Assembly (NCBI GenBank): GCA_937916395.1 | Contig: CALFTN010000036.1 | Location: 1-49,045 of the forward strand | Direction: 5' to 3' | Origin: an uncultured Clostridia bacterium | Lineage (GTDB): Bacteria > Bacillota > Clostridia > Oscillospirales > Acutalibacteraceae | DNA length: 49,045 bases | Part shown: one piece after another, positions 34,365-42,751 of the stretch | Layout of the letters: the number at the start of each line of letters is the position of its first letter | How positions within the stretch are numbered: position 1 is the stretch's first letter | Notes under the pieces: generated by a model | Database searches by the model: none | Told to the model about the DNA's origin: nothing | What the model saw: only the letters and a program-made list of their open reading frames with translations | Program-made: the position numbers and the translations under genes

Positions 34365-34952
34365 TTACGACATTTGAATTTCTTCATACTCATCGTAATC
34401 TTCAGATTCGTCACCAGATGTAATATTCACATATTCTCCGATGATATTAAGAGCATCATAATAACTTCCACAAGATTGAACTCTTTCGCACATCTCTTTT
34501 GCTTCATCTTTCATACCATGTTGCTTTAATGTCCTTGAAGCAATACCCATTAAATTAAAGATGTTACCATCCTGTCCAATAAGAGCACAATCTGGTTTTT
34601 CTTTAGGGTGTTCTTCATTACTGAATCCACCAAGTCTGTTATCTACATAATCAGAAAACCACATACCAGCAAAATTAGAATGTGTTTGCAAACGCCACAT
34701 TGCAAGTTTCGCCATATCAATTGTTGTATTTTCTGTGAATTTAAATAACAAGCATGTAATTTCGCCATTCTTAAATACAAGGCAATCATCTTCTTCAAAT
34801 TTGGTGTTTTCAAGAAGAATATCAGCTTCTTGGAACATATTATTTATTCCGTCAAGCCACTCTTTCAAGTCACCACCACAACCTTGTAATAAGAGACCTT
34901 CTGTGTTTTCCATCTTGCGTAATTCTGCAAGTTCTACAGTTTTTATACTCAA
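34365..34952 (-). CDS. Hypothetical protein (195 aa)
   Basis: Cytosolic, acidic. Parts: N-terminal LRKMENTEGLLLQGCGGDLKEW, a beta section (CLVFKNGEITCLLFKF), a conserved-looking MWRLQTHSNFAGMWFSDYVDN and a helical C-terminus ending in an acidic run. As I recall, proteins with LLLQGCGGDLxEWVDGIN occur in Clostridia ICEs near YodL and DUF4314 genes. No function can be given. It overlaps the Api92-like gene by 4 bases. Confidence 0.65.
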   Translation of the reverse strand: MSIKTVELAELRKMENTEGLLLQGCGGDLKEWLDGINNMFQEADILLENTKFEEDDCLVFKNGEITCLLFKFTENTTIDMAKLAMWRLQTHSNFAGMWFSDYVDNRLGGFSNEEHPKEKPDCALIGQDGNIFNLMGIASRTLKQHGMKDEAKEMCERVQSCGSYYDALNIIGEYVNITSGDESEDYDEYEEIQMS

Positions 34953-35998
34953 GCCATTTCCATCCCTTCTTTGAGTTCTATTTCACCATTTTCAAATTGT
35001 TCAAATGACACCTCATTCATACCAACAAAGAGAATGGGTTCATTTTCTAAATCAATCGAAGTACCATTACCAAAGTCAATTTTTTCTTTTGTAATTAAAG
35101 TACCACCATGTCTTATAGTTGCACATTTCTGAAGCGTATCAAAATATGTATTAGTTTTATCCATATCAATATCATAACAGTAATATCCTTTAGGAATATC
35201 ATCTAATGTCACTCTTAGCAATGTATATAACATTTTCTTATCTCGGAATTCAACAACATCGTATTCCTCACGCCAGATAGAAATATAGTCGGTTCCAGTA
35301 GCATTTAATGTAAGTCCTACATCTTCCATAGATTCTAAACCATGAACCTTCATAGCTAGTTCGTAGGCTTCCTTGTCAATTTCTGGAATATACAAATCAA
35401 ATTCTTTGCCGTCTTTGAATATTCTTCTTCCAAGATTCTGACCAAAATCTTCATCTGCCCATTCATGTTCTATTTCTAAGTCTGGATACATTGAAGCAAG
35501 TTTATTAAGAATAGGGTGTGGAGCTGACCAAGCAGTATTAAGGAATATTGTGTTGTGGTCTTCTGAGTTTTCTTTAAATTCAGAACAATTATATGCATTC
35601 CATTTTGTACCCCAATTACTGATACTCCATTCATACCAAGTAGGCGCACCATATTGAAGAATGTTTTTATATGCATGTCTGCCTATCTTCCAATCTTCTT
35701 CATCTATATCTTTTCTTTGCTCCAAAAAGATATTTTCTTTTTCTTCTGGAATATTAAGCAGATCAATATCCTTATTAGCACCAGCAAAAGTCAACACATC
35801 TACAAAATCTTTGTATGCTTTAAGTCCTCTGTCTGTTTTTGAGCCAGCTTCAATTTCTAAACCATCAGGCATTGGTATAATCTTGTTAAAGTCAATTGAC
35901 CCTATACCTATCTCGTCATTTTTAATAGCTTCAAGAACTTCTTTGATTCTTTGGGGTTCACCTATAAATTTAATATGATTAGCTACATGATTTGGCAT
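34949..35998 (-). CDS. Api92-like (DUF1281) protein, copy A
   Basis: 349 residues from the ATG at 35996-35998 after AAGGAGTG (an upstream GTG at 36007 overlaps that site). The start MPNHVANHIKFIGEPQRI and the ferredoxin-like N-terminus fit the Api92/DUF1281 family, followed by a long domain with YEWSISNWGTKWNAYN, the usual WGxKW motif. The last 120 residues hold a short extra module (VDFDKTNTYFDTLQK-type). Function unknown; family members are common on phages and ICEs. Paralogue of the next gene. Confidence 0.8.
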   Translation of the reverse strand: MPNHVANHIKFIGEPQRIKEVLEAIKNDEIGIGSIDFNKIIPMPDGLEIEAGSKTDRGLKAYKDFVDVLTFAGANKDIDLLNIPEEKENIFLEQRKDIDEEDWKIGRHAYKNILQYGAPTWYEWSISNWGTKWNAYNCSEFKENSEDHNTIFLNTAWSAPHPILNKLASMYPDLEIEHEWADEDFGQNLGRRIFKDGKEFDLYIPEIDKEAYELAMKVHGLESMEDVGLTLNATGTDYISIWREEYDVVEFRDKKMLYTLLRVTLDDIPKGYYCYDIDMDKTNTYFDTLQKCATIRHGGTLITKEKIDFGNGTSIDLENEPILFVGMNEVSFEQFENGEIELKEGMEMA

Positions 35999-36024
35999 TT
36001 TAATCACTCCTTACTTTTCTTAGT

Positions 36025-37074
36025 TCATCCCATTTGCATTCCCTGATTTATATTAAAATCCATATCTTCAAACTGTTTAAAAGAAACTTTTTCCAAATCA
36101 TTAAAGAATATAGGATTTCCATATAAACTAATCGAATCGAAATCACCAAAATCAAGTTTTTCTCTTGTAATTAAAGTTCCACCAAATCTTGATGCTGTAC
36201 CTTTCTCTACACTTTCAAAATGTGCTTCATCTTTATCCAAATTTATATCGTAACAATAGTACCCTTTAGGTACATCTTCATCTAACATTCTTGTAGACGA
36301 AAATAAAGCTACACTATCTTGAAATTCAACGATATCATAAGATTCATTCCAAATCGGTACATATCTATCTTCGGTAGCATTAAGTGTATGTCCAATTTCT
36401 TCCATACTCTCAAAACCATACACTTTCATTGTAAGTTCAAATGATTCTTTCAATGTTCGTGGTGAATAATGTGATCTTTGTTTTCCGTTTTCATAAGTTA
36501 TTCTACCTACACAGGAACCTAATTCTATAGATGCCCATTCATGAGTAATTATTAAATCTGGATTCCTGCGTGCTAACTCATTTATAACCAATTCTGCTGG
36601 TAACATTTCTGTATTAAAACCGATTTCTTTAATGTCACTTACATCTTCCTCTATTTGAGTCATGTCAAATGCATTTGTACTTGTTCCCCAGTTATTCAAA
36701 ACCCAATTATTTAATGTAGGAGATTCATAAATTATTTCATTTCTATATGCTTTTCGGCCTATTTCAAGTTCTTCTGGTTTTATATCCTGACGAAGTTTCA
36801 AATATAGTTTTTCTTTCTCCTCTGGAATATCAAGTAAATCTATATCTGAATTAGCACCACCTAAAGTCAATAATTCGACAAACTCTTTATATATTTTGTA
36901 TGCATTAAATCCTTCGGCTCCTGAGACTTTAAGCACATCATCAGGTGGGGAAAGAATTTTATTGAAATCAATAGAACCTATCCCATGGTCATCCGCCTTA
37001 ACAGATTCAAGAACTTGTTTGATTCGTTCTGTATCTCCTGTAAATCTAATAACATTCCTAATAGTATTTGGCAT
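36025..37074 (-). CDS. Api92-like (DUF1281) protein, copy B
   Basis: 349 residues from ATG 37072-37074. Same length and same order as copy A (MPNTIRNVIRFTGDTERIKQ, VLNNWGTSTNAFD, TLNATEDRYVPIWNESYDIVEF, GTLITREKLDFG), but about half of the residues differ. Even the leader is shared: AAGGAGTGATTAAAATGCCA in both. So the pair arose by tandem duplication and then diverged; both keep open frames, which suggests two jobs or two targets. Its start is one base after the cytosine methyltransferase stop. Confidence 0.8.
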   Translation of the reverse strand: MPNTIRNVIRFTGDTERIKQVLESVKADDHGIGSIDFNKILSPPDDVLKVSGAEGFNAYKIYKEFVELLTLGGANSDIDLLDIPEEKEKLYLKLRQDIKPEELEIGRKAYRNEIIYESPTLNNWVLNNWGTSTNAFDMTQIEEDVSDIKEIGFNTEMLPAELVINELARRNPDLIITHEWASIELGSCVGRITYENGKQRSHYSPRTLKESFELTMKVYGFESMEEIGHTLNATEDRYVPIWNESYDIVEFQDSVALFSSTRMLDEDVPKGYYCYDINLDKDEAHFESVEKGTASRFGGTLITREKLDFGDFDSISLYGNPIFFNDLEKVSFKQFEDMDFNINQGMQMG

Positions 37075-37075
37075 T

Positions 37076-38188
37076 TTAATCACTCCTTATAATTGAATAT
37101 TTTTCATTAACTTGTTTTATTTTTTTGCCTATTGCAGAAATGACTGGCACACTCACAGAGTTACCAGCCATTTTATACAGCTGCCCATCCTTAATTCCGG
37201 ATTCAGCTACTTTATTAAATTGTTCATCTGAAAAACCTTGTAATCTCCAACATTCTATAGGCATTAATTTTCTGACTCTACCTCTATGAAATATTCCATG
37301 CCTGTCTTGAGCAGTTATGGTGTACATTTCTTCGTTGGGTTCTTTCATTCTTCTGCCTTGTTGTCTTACATTTTCTCTTTCTGGTGAAATTACAGCTCGT
37401 GGTGGTTCTTCAATTAATACTCCTGAATGCTCACCACGATGTTTGCTTATACCTGAATCTTGACGTGCAGTTATACATCTTGCCTCATCTGTTATTACTG
37501 GGTCTGAATTCATATCAATAAGATATAATCCAGTTTTTGCTCCCATACCACCACCATTTGCTGTAAGGCTGCAAGCTACTCCTTGTGTTGAATAGACTCG
37601 CTGTCCTTGTGAACCAGGGATGATTTCATCGAGAGTTTCTCCAAGGAACGATTCGACAGGAAATATTTCTCCGGTGCATCTATCGTCAAGATATCCGATA
37701 ATGTACAACCTTTTCCTTTGTTGTGGGACTCCAAAATGTTTGCTGTTAAGCACACACCATTCGAGATTATACCCCATTTCAACAAGCACTTCGAAGATGG
37801 TCTTAAGCGTCCTTCCTTCGTCATGCGATAACAAACCGGGTACATTTTCCAAGAATATAAATGGAGGTCTTTTAACTGCAAGGATTCGGGCAACTTCGAA
37901 GAAGAGTGTACCTCTTGTATCTTCGAAACCCAATCTTTTTCCGGCGATACTGAAAGCTTGGCAAGGAAACCCTGCACATAACAACTCAAAGTCGGGCATA
38001 CTTTCAGGGTCAATGCTTCGTGCATCTTCATAATATTGTTCACCCCTTGTTTCGTACATTGCACAGTAGGCCTTATTTGCGTACTTATCTATTTCGCAAT
38101 GACCTACACATTCAAAACCACCTAATGTGGTTAACCCTGAACGAAACCCACCTATGCCGGAGAACATATCAAAAAATCGGATAGCCAT
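37076..38188 (-). CDS. dcm: C5-cytosine DNA methyltransferase
   Basis: 370 residues. Motif I FDMFSGIGGF (6-15), motif IV GFPCQAF with nucleophile C76, motif VI ENVPG (114-118), motif VIII QRKRLYIIG, a variable target-recognition region (about 185-300) and motif X GNSVSVPV near the end. Complete. No endonuclease gene beside it, so probably a solitary enzyme for restriction avoidance. Target sequence cannot be read from the protein. Confidence 0.95.
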   Translation of the reverse strand: MAIRFFDMFSGIGGFRSGLTTLGGFECVGHCEIDKYANKAYCAMYETRGEQYYEDARSIDPESMPDFELLCAGFPCQAFSIAGKRLGFEDTRGTLFFEVARILAVKRPPFIFLENVPGLLSHDEGRTLKTIFEVLVEMGYNLEWCVLNSKHFGVPQQRKRLYIIGYLDDRCTGEIFPVESFLGETLDEIIPGSQGQRVYSTQGVACSLTANGGGMGAKTGLYLIDMNSDPVITDEARCITARQDSGISKHRGEHSGVLIEEPPRAVISPERENVRQQGRRMKEPNEEMYTITAQDRHGIFHRGRVRKLMPIECWRLQGFSDEQFNKVAESGIKDGQLYKMAGNSVSVPVISAIGKKIKQVNEKYSIIRSD

Positions 38189-38243
38189 AATGCATCCGAC
38201 CTTTGCCTTATCTAATTATTTTTCTAAAAACCTTCTTTCTTTT

Positions 38244-38534
38244 TTACATTGTTTGTTCAAATACTGATTCATTCTGTGACTGTTCTTCTGCGATTTCTTC
38301 TTCAGTGAGTTTTCTGAAACTATCTTCGCTTGGAACAATTGCGAGAGTTCTACCGTTATCCCATTTCATATGAATCTGACCAGCATCGTCAACGAAGTCG
38401 ACTGTACCTCGTGTTCCTGGTGGAACAGGAGCATGTGGGTCATTCATATTCTCAAGATAAATTCGAGTACCCTCTGGATACTGCGACTGAATTCTGTCAG
38501 CATATCTGCTCATGCTATCAAATTGACTCATGAC
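38244..38534 (-). CDS. DUF4314 protein
   Basis: 96 residues from ATG 38532-38534 with AAAGGAG (a GTG-start extension to 38549 includes the site). The core YPEGTRIYLENMNDPHAPVP, then GTRGTVDFVDDAGQIHMKWD and a NGRTLAIVP end is the DUF4314 signature, a small SH3-like barrel seen in ICEs and phages. The tail is Gln/Glu-rich. Function unknown. Confidence 0.85.
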   Translation of the reverse strand, partial: VMSQFDSMSRYADRIQSQYPEGTRIYLENMNDPHAPVPPGTRGTVDFVDDAGQIHMKWDNGRTLAIVPSEDSFRKLTEEEIAEEQSQNESVFEQTM

Positions 38535-38545
38535 TTTCACTCCTT

Positions 38546-39046
38546 TCACATTGATATAGATATATCCTCATCCGAGCAATCAATAGGGTGGTTACAACCA
38601 CTTAATTTCTGTTGCATCGGAATAAGAACCTTTAATAAATTTTCTCTGTAATTCATATCAGAGATTCTGTTGATGAAAACACCAAAGGAATCAAGTAAAG
38701 GTGTTCCATCCTGATGTGTTATTCGCACATCTTCTGAAACACCTTTTTCAATAATGTATTTTGCAACATCGTCTACTGATTTTAATTCTGTTCCTGATTT
38801 ATCAGAATCACAATATCCTATAAGAATAGGATGATTTTGTGTATTGTAATTCTCTATTTTCTTTAATGCCATAACTTCTTTAAATTCAATTTCATTTATG
38901 ACTTGAATATTCTCAAGTGCATTCATCTGAATATCTGTAATATCATTTAATGAAGTTTCTACAGCCATTCGTGAATCTTCAGCAGTAACTCTATAAACTA
39001 AATTACCACCTGTATTTAATTTTAAAATAATAATATAATTTTCCAT
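38546..39046 (-). CDS. Hypothetical protein (166 aa)
   Basis: Cytosolic. Opens with ENYIIILKLNTGGNLVYRVTAED, a beta-rich half with a later GYCDSDKSGTELKSV segment, then a helical half and an acidic end (SDEDISISM). No family recognised. Last gene of the large leftward run before the divergent promoter region at 39050-39230. Confidence 0.6.
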   Translation of the reverse strand: MENYIIILKLNTGGNLVYRVTAEDSRMAVETSLNDITDIQMNALENIQVINEIEFKEVMALKKIENYNTQNHPILIGYCDSDKSGTELKSVDDVAKYIIEKGVSEDVRITHQDGTPLLDSFGVFINRISDMNYRENLLKVLIPMQQKLSGCNHPIDCSDEDISISM

Positions 39047-39129
39047 GTTAATTCCTTTCTATGTTGTTTTAAAGTTATAAACAAATCATATATATCACCA
39101 ACACCTTTCTTTATAGTTTGTATATATAA

Positions 39130-39153
39130 AAAAGACAGTCTTTTGAACTGCCT
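39130..39153. other. Hairpin in the divergent intergenic region
   Basis: AAAGaCAGT pairs with ACTGcCTTT around CTTTTGA, with one mismatch. It lies between the leftward genes and the one rightward gene; role unclear (operator or leftward leader hairpin). Confidence 0.35.
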
Positions 39154-39182
39154 TTGTCGCACAATTATTTCTCCATTAAAGG

Positions 39183-39211
39183 TTGACTTCTGTGACTATA
39201 AGGTTTATTAT
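39183..39211 (+). promoter_or_regulatory. Sigma-A-type promoter of the rightward gene
   Basis: TTGACT (39183-39188), 17 bases, TATTAT (39206-39211). The start would fall just before AAAGGG (39219-39224), giving a very short leader. Confidence 0.7.
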
Positions 39212-39233
39212 GTAACTCGAAAGGGTGATTACA

Positions 39234-39620
39234 ATGAGTTATATTTTTAATGATTATGTAGATAGATGTATAGATGTTTTAGTTGGTCTTGAAGGAGTTA
39301 TTACCCAAGAACTTTCAAAAGAAACACCAGACCAATTACTAATTGAACAAGCTGTTAACCTATGGAAGTTAATTAGAACTAAAACTGATGAAGAAGATGA
39401 TTTCTTTAAAAAAGACAGACAAATTTTAATTGCTCAATTAAATAAATTGTCTGATTACGAAGTGGAAAAAGAGCTTGAAATGGATACTGATTTAGTAACT
39501 GCTATTAGCAATATAGTACTCCATTTACGTGGAATAAAAATTGATGAACAGAAATCTGAAGAAGGATTAAAAAAAGTTTTGCAATTAATGGAAGAAGCAA
39601 GAAATAAAAATAACTCATAA
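39234..39620 (+). CDS. Only rightward ICE gene, hypothetical (128 aa)
   Basis: Starts at ATG 39234 after AAAGGG and has its own promoter and terminator. All-helical, very acidic protein (YVDRCIDVLVGLEGVITQEL, then DEEDDFFKKDRQILIAQLNK, ending in a Lys/Asn tail). No family recognised. Convergent with the DUF6809-like gene, whose stop is 51 bases away. Because it stands apart from all other ICE units, it may be expressed in the integrated, quiet state. Confidence 0.65.
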   Translation: MSYIFNDYVDRCIDVLVGLEGVITQELSKETPDQLLIEQAVNLWKLIRTKTDEEDDFFKKDRQILIAQLNKLSDYEVEKELEMDTDLVTAISNIVLHLRGIKIDEQKSEEGLKKVLQLMEEARNKNNS

Positions 39621-39634
39621 AACTTATAATGTAA

Positions 39635-39673
39635 AAGTGGAACTCTTAATCTCATGAGTTCCACTTCTTTTTT
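39635..39673 (+). terminator. Terminator of the rightward gene
   Basis: Perfect 11-bp stem AAGTGGAACTC / GAGTTCCACTT, followed by CTTTTTT. On the minus strand it can also serve the DUF6809-like gene. Confidence 0.85.
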
Positions 39674-39971
39674 ATTCGTATAATTCTTTGTCAATAAGAT
39701 GTATTACACTTTCAATTCCGTCTGCTTCTTTCATTATCTGAATTGCAAGTTTAAAACCATCTTTAAAAGATTCTTTTTGATATAGAGAGCCTAACAAATT
39801 TATTTCTGTACAAACGTCATCAAAGAAGTCTTTTTGAGCATCGGTTAACCCATCCGCAAATTTTTGCTTGATTTCTGATACTTGTTTATTCTTTTCTACT
39901 ATCTCTGGTTCAAAATATCTTCTTCCTGAGGGTTGAATAGCACCATCAAATAAATAATCTAATATTGACAT
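39672..39971 (-). CDS. DUF6809-like small protein
   Basis: 99 residues, AGGAGG-type site. SILDYLFDGAIQPSGRR at the start, a helical middle and LLGSLYQKESFKDGFKLAIQI: the pattern I recall for small DUF6809-type ICE proteins (xxLYxxGxIxP, LY..E.F..GF.L). Function unknown. Its gene follows the helicase gene's end by 56 bases in the rightward sense but is transcribed leftwards on its own. Confidence 0.65.
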   Translation of the reverse strand: MSILDYLFDGAIQPSGRRYFEPEIVEKNKQVSEIKQKFADGLTDAQKDFFDDVCTEINLLGSLYQKESFKDGFKLAIQIMKEADGIESVIHLIDKELYE

Positions 39972-40027
39972 CTAATACACCTCCTTTCATGGAAGATATA
40001 TCACATTATCCCTATATAGTCCAGTAA

Positions 40028-42295
40028 TTAACTTGATAAATATTCTTTGCTTTTCTTCTTTGCAATAAATTCTGCAATTTCGGATATTGATTCAACTTTC
40101 TCATACTTTTCTATAACTGCATCTACCTTTTCAGCATATCTTTCTGTATGTACTCTTGAGTCGAGAATTGAAACCACACCAGTATCATTTTCACTTCGAA
40201 TTAATCTTCCTATGCCTTGTCGAAGTTTAATTAACATATCTGGTGTACAATATTGGTCAATAAATTCTTCGATCTCTGAACATGATGCTTTTCTTTGATT
40301 TGAAATAGCATTACGAATAGGGAATGGTAATTTTACAATTATTACTGATGACAAACAATCACCAACACAGTCAACACCTTCCCACATCGATCCTGATGCA
40401 AATAATATGCCATTTCGAGATTTCTTGAATTCTGAAATGGCTTGTCTATCACCTCTGGTCATTGTAATAACATCATATTGAGAAAGTTTATTTTCTATTT
40501 TTTCATAAACAAGATTCAAAATCTTATATGATGTGAAGAGAATTGCTGTATGACCATTGGTAGCTTTAATAATATCTAAAATTTCACTTGATATAGCACT
40601 AATATATTTTTCACTACCTTCATCTGGCTTTGGTAAACCTTTTGGCATATATATTCTTGCATTTTCTTTAAAATTAAAAGGTGAATCAAAGCTGCTTTCT
40701 GTAACTAATCTTGGATTAATCAAATCTATACCAAGTTCAGTTTTAAAAAATTCAAAATCCATTCCATCAGACATTGTTCCGCTTGTTAAAATAAAGCTAC
40801 CATCTATATCCCAAACTTTACTTTTAAGCACTTTTTTTATATTTTTAGGACAGCAACAAATAGAAACAACATTATTTTCATCAACCGTTAACCATGTAAT
40901 ATTTTCACTAAAATTAGCTACTGAATTTATTGACTTAAGTAGGTTTTTTCCATCGGTCAAAGGATTATCCCTTTTCTTTGTTTTATGCGTGCAAATATTT
41001 TTCATCAATTCGCTCATATTTTCAAGTCTTTTTTGGAGTGGTTTCGGAATTAAATCAATAACATGATTATCATTAAATTCATCTTCAAACACCTGCAACT
41101 TTTTAATTTCAGCAAACAGTTCCTTGTTCTCTGTAGCCAACTTTTCAATCCATTTTTTATATTCTTTTGGGTCTGTTTTTTTATTACATAAGTTTTTTAC
41201 ATTACGAATAAATTTTTCAATATCTTTTTCGCATAACTGTTCACCAAAGATGTCCTGAGCAACATCTTTTACTTTGTGTGCTTCATCGAGAACTACAAAA
41301 TCACTGTGAAGAAGAGTCATTTTATCACGTTTCTTGTTTTTGTGTGACATAAAATAGAGATTATGGTTTGTTACCTGAAAATCTACAAACGGACTGTCAT
41401 ATAATGAATTAACCATTTTTGAATATCTACATTCACTCTTGATTGTACAATTACCACAGCCATCTTTAACGCAGACTTTATTTTTTATTGAACCATTTAT
41501 GTAATAGTTATCTAAATCGAATCCTGATGGTTGTTTCTTAAGCATCTCAATTGTTGCTAATAAATTATCTTTATCTGATTTATTAGTTTTCAAATCATTC
41601 TCAATTTCTCTTAAACGTCTTTCACATAAAAAATGTTCTTTACCTTTTCTTAAAACAGTAATAAAAGGTCTTTTAATCAAATTATAATCAAGCAACATTT
41701 TTGAAAGATTTGGGATTTCTTTTTCTACAAGATGTTTTTGAAGTTCTATAGTTGCTGTACTAATAGTGATAGGTTTGCTTCGACCATGAACTGATTCATA
41801 ATGAATTTTAGCTACAAACGTTGCAACTAAATATGCTAATGTCTTTCCTGTTCCTACTTCAGCTTCACTTAATGATACTTGTTTTTGTGTAAGACCAGTA
41901 TACATTTTCTTGCTTAACTCAATTTGTTCTTCTCTTATAAGATAACCATTTTCTGGTAAGATTGTTCTGAATATAGTATCAATAAGTTTCATTGGGTCAA
42001 TATCATAAATCGAACTATGTCTTGTATCTCCAGTATATTTAATTGACTTTAATATTTTTGGTATCATAGATTTATAATCATCCTTTGTATAGATATGAGT
42101 TTTTTCTGATGTTACTCTTGACGAGCGATTGGTTGTCTTATCAAACGCATAATAATATGTTAAATCTTTTATCTTGTTGTGATATATAATAAATCGTTCT
42201 TCAAAAGTGAAATCATAAATTCCATCTTTATATAGTTTTCGATTATCTTTATAACAATCAAAACTTTCTGAATCTAAAAAGTTAATTTCGTACAT
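40028..42295 (-). CDS. DinG/XPD-type Fe-S helicase
   Basis: 755 residues from ATG 42293-42295, preceded by AAGGAG; the longer TTG frame to 42427 covers the structured leader and is not used. Superfamily 2 helicase: Walker A SEAEVGTGKT near 143-152, four Fe-S cysteines in a CVKDGCGNCTIKSEC segment near 295, DEAH in VVLDEAHK near 355, then motifs III-VI (LTSGTM, GSMWEGVDCVGD, RQGIGRLIRS). DinG-type enzymes unwind 5'-3' and remove R-loops; on an ICE it probably serves replication or anti-CRISPR-like R-loop removal. The coding sequence contains the third copy of the inner repeat. Confidence 0.9.
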   Translation of the reverse strand: MYEINFLDSESFDCYKDNRKLYKDGIYDFTFEERFIIYHNKIKDLTYYYAFDKTTNRSSRVTSEKTHIYTKDDYKSMIPKILKSIKYTGDTRHSSIYDIDPMKLIDTIFRTILPENGYLIREEQIELSKKMYTGLTQKQVSLSEAEVGTGKTLAYLVATFVAKIHYESVHGRSKPITISTATIELQKHLVEKEIPNLSKMLLDYNLIKRPFITVLRKGKEHFLCERRLREIENDLKTNKSDKDNLLATIEMLKKQPSGFDLDNYYINGSIKNKVCVKDGCGNCTIKSECRYSKMVNSLYDSPFVDFQVTNHNLYFMSHKNKKRDKMTLLHSDFVVLDEAHKVKDVAQDIFGEQLCEKDIEKFIRNVKNLCNKKTDPKEYKKWIEKLATENKELFAEIKKLQVFEDEFNDNHVIDLIPKPLQKRLENMSELMKNICTHKTKKRDNPLTDGKNLLKSINSVANFSENITWLTVDENNVVSICCCPKNIKKVLKSKVWDIDGSFILTSGTMSDGMDFEFFKTELGIDLINPRLVTESSFDSPFNFKENARIYMPKGLPKPDEGSEKYISAISSEILDIIKATNGHTAILFTSYKILNLVYEKIENKLSQYDVITMTRGDRQAISEFKKSRNGILFASGSMWEGVDCVGDCLSSVIIVKLPFPIRNAISNQRKASCSEIEEFIDQYCTPDMLIKLRQGIGRLIRSENDTGVVSILDSRVHTERYAEKVDAVIEKYEKVESISEIAEFIAKKKSKEYLSS
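40970..41007 (+). repeat. Third copy of the inner direct repeat, inside the helicase gene
   Basis: TTTTCTTTGTTTTATGCGT (40972-40990) is identical to both end copies; the right copy shares 21 bases. On the minus strand it encodes THKTKKR of the helicase. Further bases (ATTTTTCATCA) also resemble the left copy. Confidence 0.7.
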
Positions 42296-42320
42296 TTTGT
42301 TCTCCTTAGTTTTCTTGTGA

Positions 42321-42365
42321 GCAACAGATTCATATTTATGAAATTCATACACATGAATCTGTTGC
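42321..42365 (-). other. Long hairpin ahead of the helicase ribosome binding site
   Basis: GCAACAGATTCAT and ATGAATCTGTTGC form a perfect 13-bp stem; inside, TATGA and TCATA pair again. No U-run, so not a terminator. It ends about 16 bases before the AAGGAG of the helicase. Confidence 0.7.
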
Positions 42366-42434
42366 CCTAAATTTTTTAATAAATAAGGTTGAACTTGTAT
42401 AGAGTGCTTGTAGCACCAGAATAACAAGCTTCAT
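42345..42434 (-). CDS. Putative 29-residue leader peptide
   Basis: ATG 42432-42434 follows AAAGGA at six bases' distance. The frame reads MKLVILVLQALYTSS, then a Lys/Phe-rich end, and stops at TGA 42345-42347 inside the long hairpin. A basic, hydrophobic start, as in leader peptides or small membrane peptides. Ribosomes reaching the stop would open the 42321-42365 hairpin, so a translation-coupled switch for the helicase is possible. Reported for the good ribosome site and position; no homology known. Confidence 0.35.
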   Translation of the reverse strand: MKLVILVLQALYTSSTLFIKKFRATDSCV

Positions 42435-42499
42435 ATATGATCCTTTAGACATCAGTTTCCAGCCTAAAACACCATATCCCATTTCTTTATGAGCTGTGA

Positions 42500-42646
42500 T
42501 TAGCAGAAGTATCCTTAGATTCTCACTGGGGTTATTGCCAATTAAGGGATGCTACTTTCTTAACTCGGCGCAAGGTTTATCGCTCGTTCTTTAAAGAAGT
42601 CTTGGCGCCCTTGTCCGACAGCTTTCCGATCTCGGTCCAGTGAGTG
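42500..42646 (-). ncRNA. Candidate structured RNA with pseudoknot
   Basis: Three helices: CTCACTGG (42522-42529) with CCAGTGAG (42637-42644), perfect; AAGTATCCTTA (42507-42517) with TAAGGGA...TACTT (42543-42557); GGCGCAAG (42567-42574) with CTTgGCGCC (42601-42609), capped by TTCTTTAAAGAA. The first helix starts in the loop of the second and pairs beyond the third, so the fold is an H-type pseudoknot. The 5' strand of the first helix would be at the very start of the transcript made from the promoter at 42653-42679. GC-rich islands in AT-rich DNA support a constrained fold. No known class recognised. Confidence 0.5.
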
Positions 42647-42652
42647 TTTTCC

Positions 42653-42679
42653 TCTATACTCGTTCTATTCAATTGTCAA
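42653..42679 (-). promoter_or_regulatory. Possible promoter for the structured leader RNA
   Basis: TTGACA (42674-42679, minus strand) and TATAGA (42653-42658), 15 bases apart, shorter than ideal. The transcript would begin near 42645. Confidence 0.35.
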
Positions 42680-42751
42680 GGTTCACGAGAAACATCATTT
42701 TTGTCTCTCACCCCCGTTATTAGCGACTTATTTTTGATTTGCACCAACTTT

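Larger units (their letters stand above)
42296..42751 (-). other. 456-base gene-free leader between sigma-like gene and helicase
   Basis: From upstream to downstream on the minus strand: a possible promoter (TTGACA and TATAGA, 15 bases apart, 42653-42679), a candidate structured RNA with pseudoknot (42500-42646), a 29-codon leader frame (42345-42434) and a long hairpin (42321-42365), then the helicase ribosome binding site. Details are in the entries below. Confidence 0.6.

Noticed and set aside
33347..38188. Restriction-modification systems
   Set aside because: Two methyltransferases are present, but no endonuclease or specificity gene is found among their neighbours.
42295..42427. Longer helicase start (TTG at 42425-42427)
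   Set aside because: The added 44 residues cover a perfect hairpin and have no ribosome site, while ATG 42293 follows AAGGAG and begins a typical N-terminus.
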